Source: Anaerolineae bacterium (lineage in GTDB: Bacteria; Chloroflexota; Anaerolineae; B4-G1). Taken from it: 15,153 bases of DNA. Both the position numbers and the translations under genes were made by a program. The DNA is taken from contig JAUWOI010000043.1 in the NCBI GenBank assembly GCA_030612185.1, positions 1 through 15,153 of the forward strand, in the 5' to 3' direction. This document shows, one piece after another, positions 13,951 through 15,153 of this stretch. The notes beneath the pieces were generated by a model. It was not told the DNA's origin. It ran no database searches and was given only the letters and a program-made list of their open reading frames with translations. The stretch's first letter is position 1. Each line of letters opens with the position of its first letter.

Positions 13951-15153
13951 ACCGCTTCGCAATTCGCAATTCGCAATTCTCCATTCTGCATTCTCTATTC
14001 TCCATTCTTCTCTTCCTCCTCTCCTTCCTCCCTCGCGCCATCCAGCCCGTCTCCCGGCCGCTGGTCTGGTACCTGCGCTCGGCTCACTTCATCGAGGCGG
14101 TGCTGACGGGGAACTGGGCGGACACCGTCTACTCGGAGCATCCTGGCGTGGCGCTGATGTGGCCGGCGGGGATTGGCCTGAAGATCTATTGGACTATCTC
14201 CGGCACCACTCCGGCTGCCCACTCCGTCCCCCCTGATTTCGAGCCCATCCACTTCTTCGGGCCTGTGCCTGTGGCGGAGATCGCCGCTGCTCTGATGCCA
14301 CTGGCATTGCTGATCGCTCTGGGCATCCTCGGCATTTACCTCCTGCTGCGCCGTCTCTTCGGCGAAGCGACAGCCGCCGTCGCCGCCATTCTGCTGGCCC
14401 TCAGCCCCTACTACCTGGCCCAGTCCAAGGTCCTCCACCTGGACGCCTGGATGGCGACGCTGATGCTCCTCTCTGCTCTGGCATTGCTCCTCCATCGCCG
14501 CGAGCACCGCGCCCGCTGGCTGCTCCTCTCAGGTGCGCTGGGCGGGCTCGCCCTCCTGGTCAAGACCACGGCCCTCTTCCTTCTCCCCTTCACCACCCTC
14601 GTCCTCCTGGCAAACGCAACACGCAATCTGCAATCTCCAATCTCTAATCTCCAATCTCTAATCTCCAATCTCCAATCTCTAATCTCCAATCTCCTCCTCT
14701 GGCTCCTCGTCGCTGCCCTGGTCTACGTGGCCCTCTGGCCGGTGATGTGGGTGGAGCCAGGACGGGGGCTGGCGGCGGTGAAGTGGGGCCTGACCCATCA
14801 CGTCAGCGCCGCCCACGACACACCGACCTTCTTCCTGGGGCAGATGCTATGGGAGGACCCTGGCTCGCTCTTCTACGTAGTGGCGCTGCTGTTCCACACC
14901 GGTGAAGTGGAACTGACCTTCCTGGTCGTGGCGGCGGTGCTGGGGGCGGCTCATCTGCTACGCCGCAGGCGCCTCTCGGAAACCGGGGTGGATGCCCTCT
15001 TGCTTCTGGCCTACGCCGTCTTCTTCCTGGCCGGGATGTGCCTGGGGGCCAAGAAGATGCCCCGCTACGTCCTCCCGGCACTGCTGGCGCTGGATGTGCT
15101 GGCGGCGGCTGGCATAGTCGCCTGGGCACGTGGGCTGGTCAGATTTTTCACCT
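13947..15153 (+). CDS. GT39 (PMT_2-like) membrane glycosyltransferase, 3' truncated
   Basis: The frame from GTG 13947 stays open for 402 codons to the window end. The start is supported by AGGGGA nine bases upstream and by location 22 bases after the previous stop. The N-terminal hydrophobic segment (~11-29) is partly encoded by a heptamer array. The first outer loop contains HFIEAVLTGNWADTVYSEHPGV (split around residues 47-68); the acidic residues and HPG fit the PMT/GT39 family. Helices follow at ~108-135, ~143-152, ~170-183 and ~192-221. LVKTT (204-208), LWPVMWVEPG (263-272) and AKKMPRYVLPALLALD (368-383) are familiar marks of bacterial GT39 proteins. Between two helices, residues 227-248 consist of a seven-residue repeat NLQS(P/L)IS encoded by a second heptamer array. 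Its C-terminus, and so the presence of a beta-sandwich tail, is outside the window. It probably transfers a sugar from a polyprenyl-phosphate donor. Confidence 0.88.
   Translation, partial: MNRFAIRNSQFSILHSLFSILLFLLSFLPRAIQPVSRPLVWYLRSAHFIEAVLTGNWADTVYSEHPGVALMWPAGIGLKIYWTISGTTPAAHSVPPDFEPIHFFGPVPVAEIAAALMPLALLIALGILGIYLLLRRLFGEATAAVAAILLALSPYYLAQSKVLHLDAWMATLMLLSALALLLHRREHRARWLLLSGALGGLALLVKTTALFLLPFTTLVLLANATRNLQSPISNLQSLISNLQSLISNLLLWLLVAALVYVALWPVMWVEPGRGLAAVKWGLTHHVSAAHDTPTFFLGQMLWEDPGSLFYVVALLFHTGEVELTFLVVAAVLGAAHLLRRRRLSETGVDALLLLAYAVFFLAGMCLGAKKMPRYVLPALLALDVLAAAGIVAWARGLVRFFT
13959..14007. repeat. Heptamer tandem array B (GCAATTC / TCCATTC type)
   Basis: Seven adjoining 7-base units: GCAATTC three times, then TCCATTC, TGCATTC, TCTATTC, TCCATTC. 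A diverged CCGCTTC lies just before. The array starts 12 bases after the GTG of the GT39 gene and encodes the stretch from A5 to about I20 of its N-terminus (AIRNSQFSILHSLFSI). All units end in ATTC, and the first three are identical. Confidence 0.92.
14625..14694. repeat. Heptamer tandem array C (AATCTCC type)
   Basis: Ten perfect-length 7-base units of AATCT(C/G)(C/T): AATCTCC six times, AATCTCT three times, and AATCTGC once at the start. Diverged units (AACACGC and another) extend to about 14611. The array is read in frame as NLQSPIS, NLQSLIS, NLQSLIS, then NL, between two membrane helices of the GT39 protein. Three DNA units (21 bases) equal one peptide unit. Confidence 0.96.

Noticed and set aside
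14411..14689. - strand frame with an EIRDWRL peptide repeat
   Set aside because: It is the reverse reading of heptamer array C; the + strand frame continues a GT39 protein on both sides.

Overview
The window looks like a piece of a Chloroflexota (probably Anaerolineae-type) chromosome. This is inferred, not proven. The grounds are the moderately high GC content, the frequent GTG starts, a family of large polytopic membrane proteins with a recurrent C-terminal beta-sandwich module, a secreted protein ending in a YLPLV-like tail, and in-frame heptamer repeat arrays. No RNA genes, insertion sequences or CRISPR arrays were seen.

Layout, all on the + strand: (1) the 3' end of a gene whose C-terminal module matches its neighbours (1-299); (2) a large membrane protein of the glycosyltransferase-C (GT-C)/YfhO-like type, 296-2995; (3) a shorter paralogue without the C-terminal module, 2992-4698; (4) a GT39-like membrane protein with a C-terminal module, 4707-6680; (5) a secreted beta-helix plus two-PKD-domain protein with its own promoter and ribosome binding site, 6837-8846; (6) a 363-base gap; (7) a GT39/DUF2142-like membrane protein with two C-terminal modules, 9210-11447; (8) a membrane protein paralogous to items 2 and 3 with two C-terminal modules, 11444-13924; (9) a GT39 (PMT_2-like) protein opening with GTG at 13947 and still open at the window end.

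The membrane genes form two tight blocks (1-6680 and 9210-15153). Within the blocks, three junctions are four-base GTGA start/stop overlaps, so translation is probably coupled. Polytopic GT-C proteins of this kind usually take sugars from polyprenyl-phosphate carriers and act on the outer face of the membrane. A likely role is therefore assembly or modification of extracellular glycan or glycoprotein, and the secreted beta-helix/PKD protein in the middle is a possible acceptor. Donor, acceptor and catalytic activity cannot be read from the sequence.

The most unusual signal is a set of three heptanucleotide tandem arrays (301-335, 13959-14007, 14625-14694). All lie inside coding sequence of these membrane genes and all are translated. 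Two sit at N-termini directly after GTG starts. The third encodes a seven-residue peptide repeat between two membrane helices. They resemble the short tandemly repeated sequences of cyanobacteria and could be neutral selfish repeats or slippage-prone switches.
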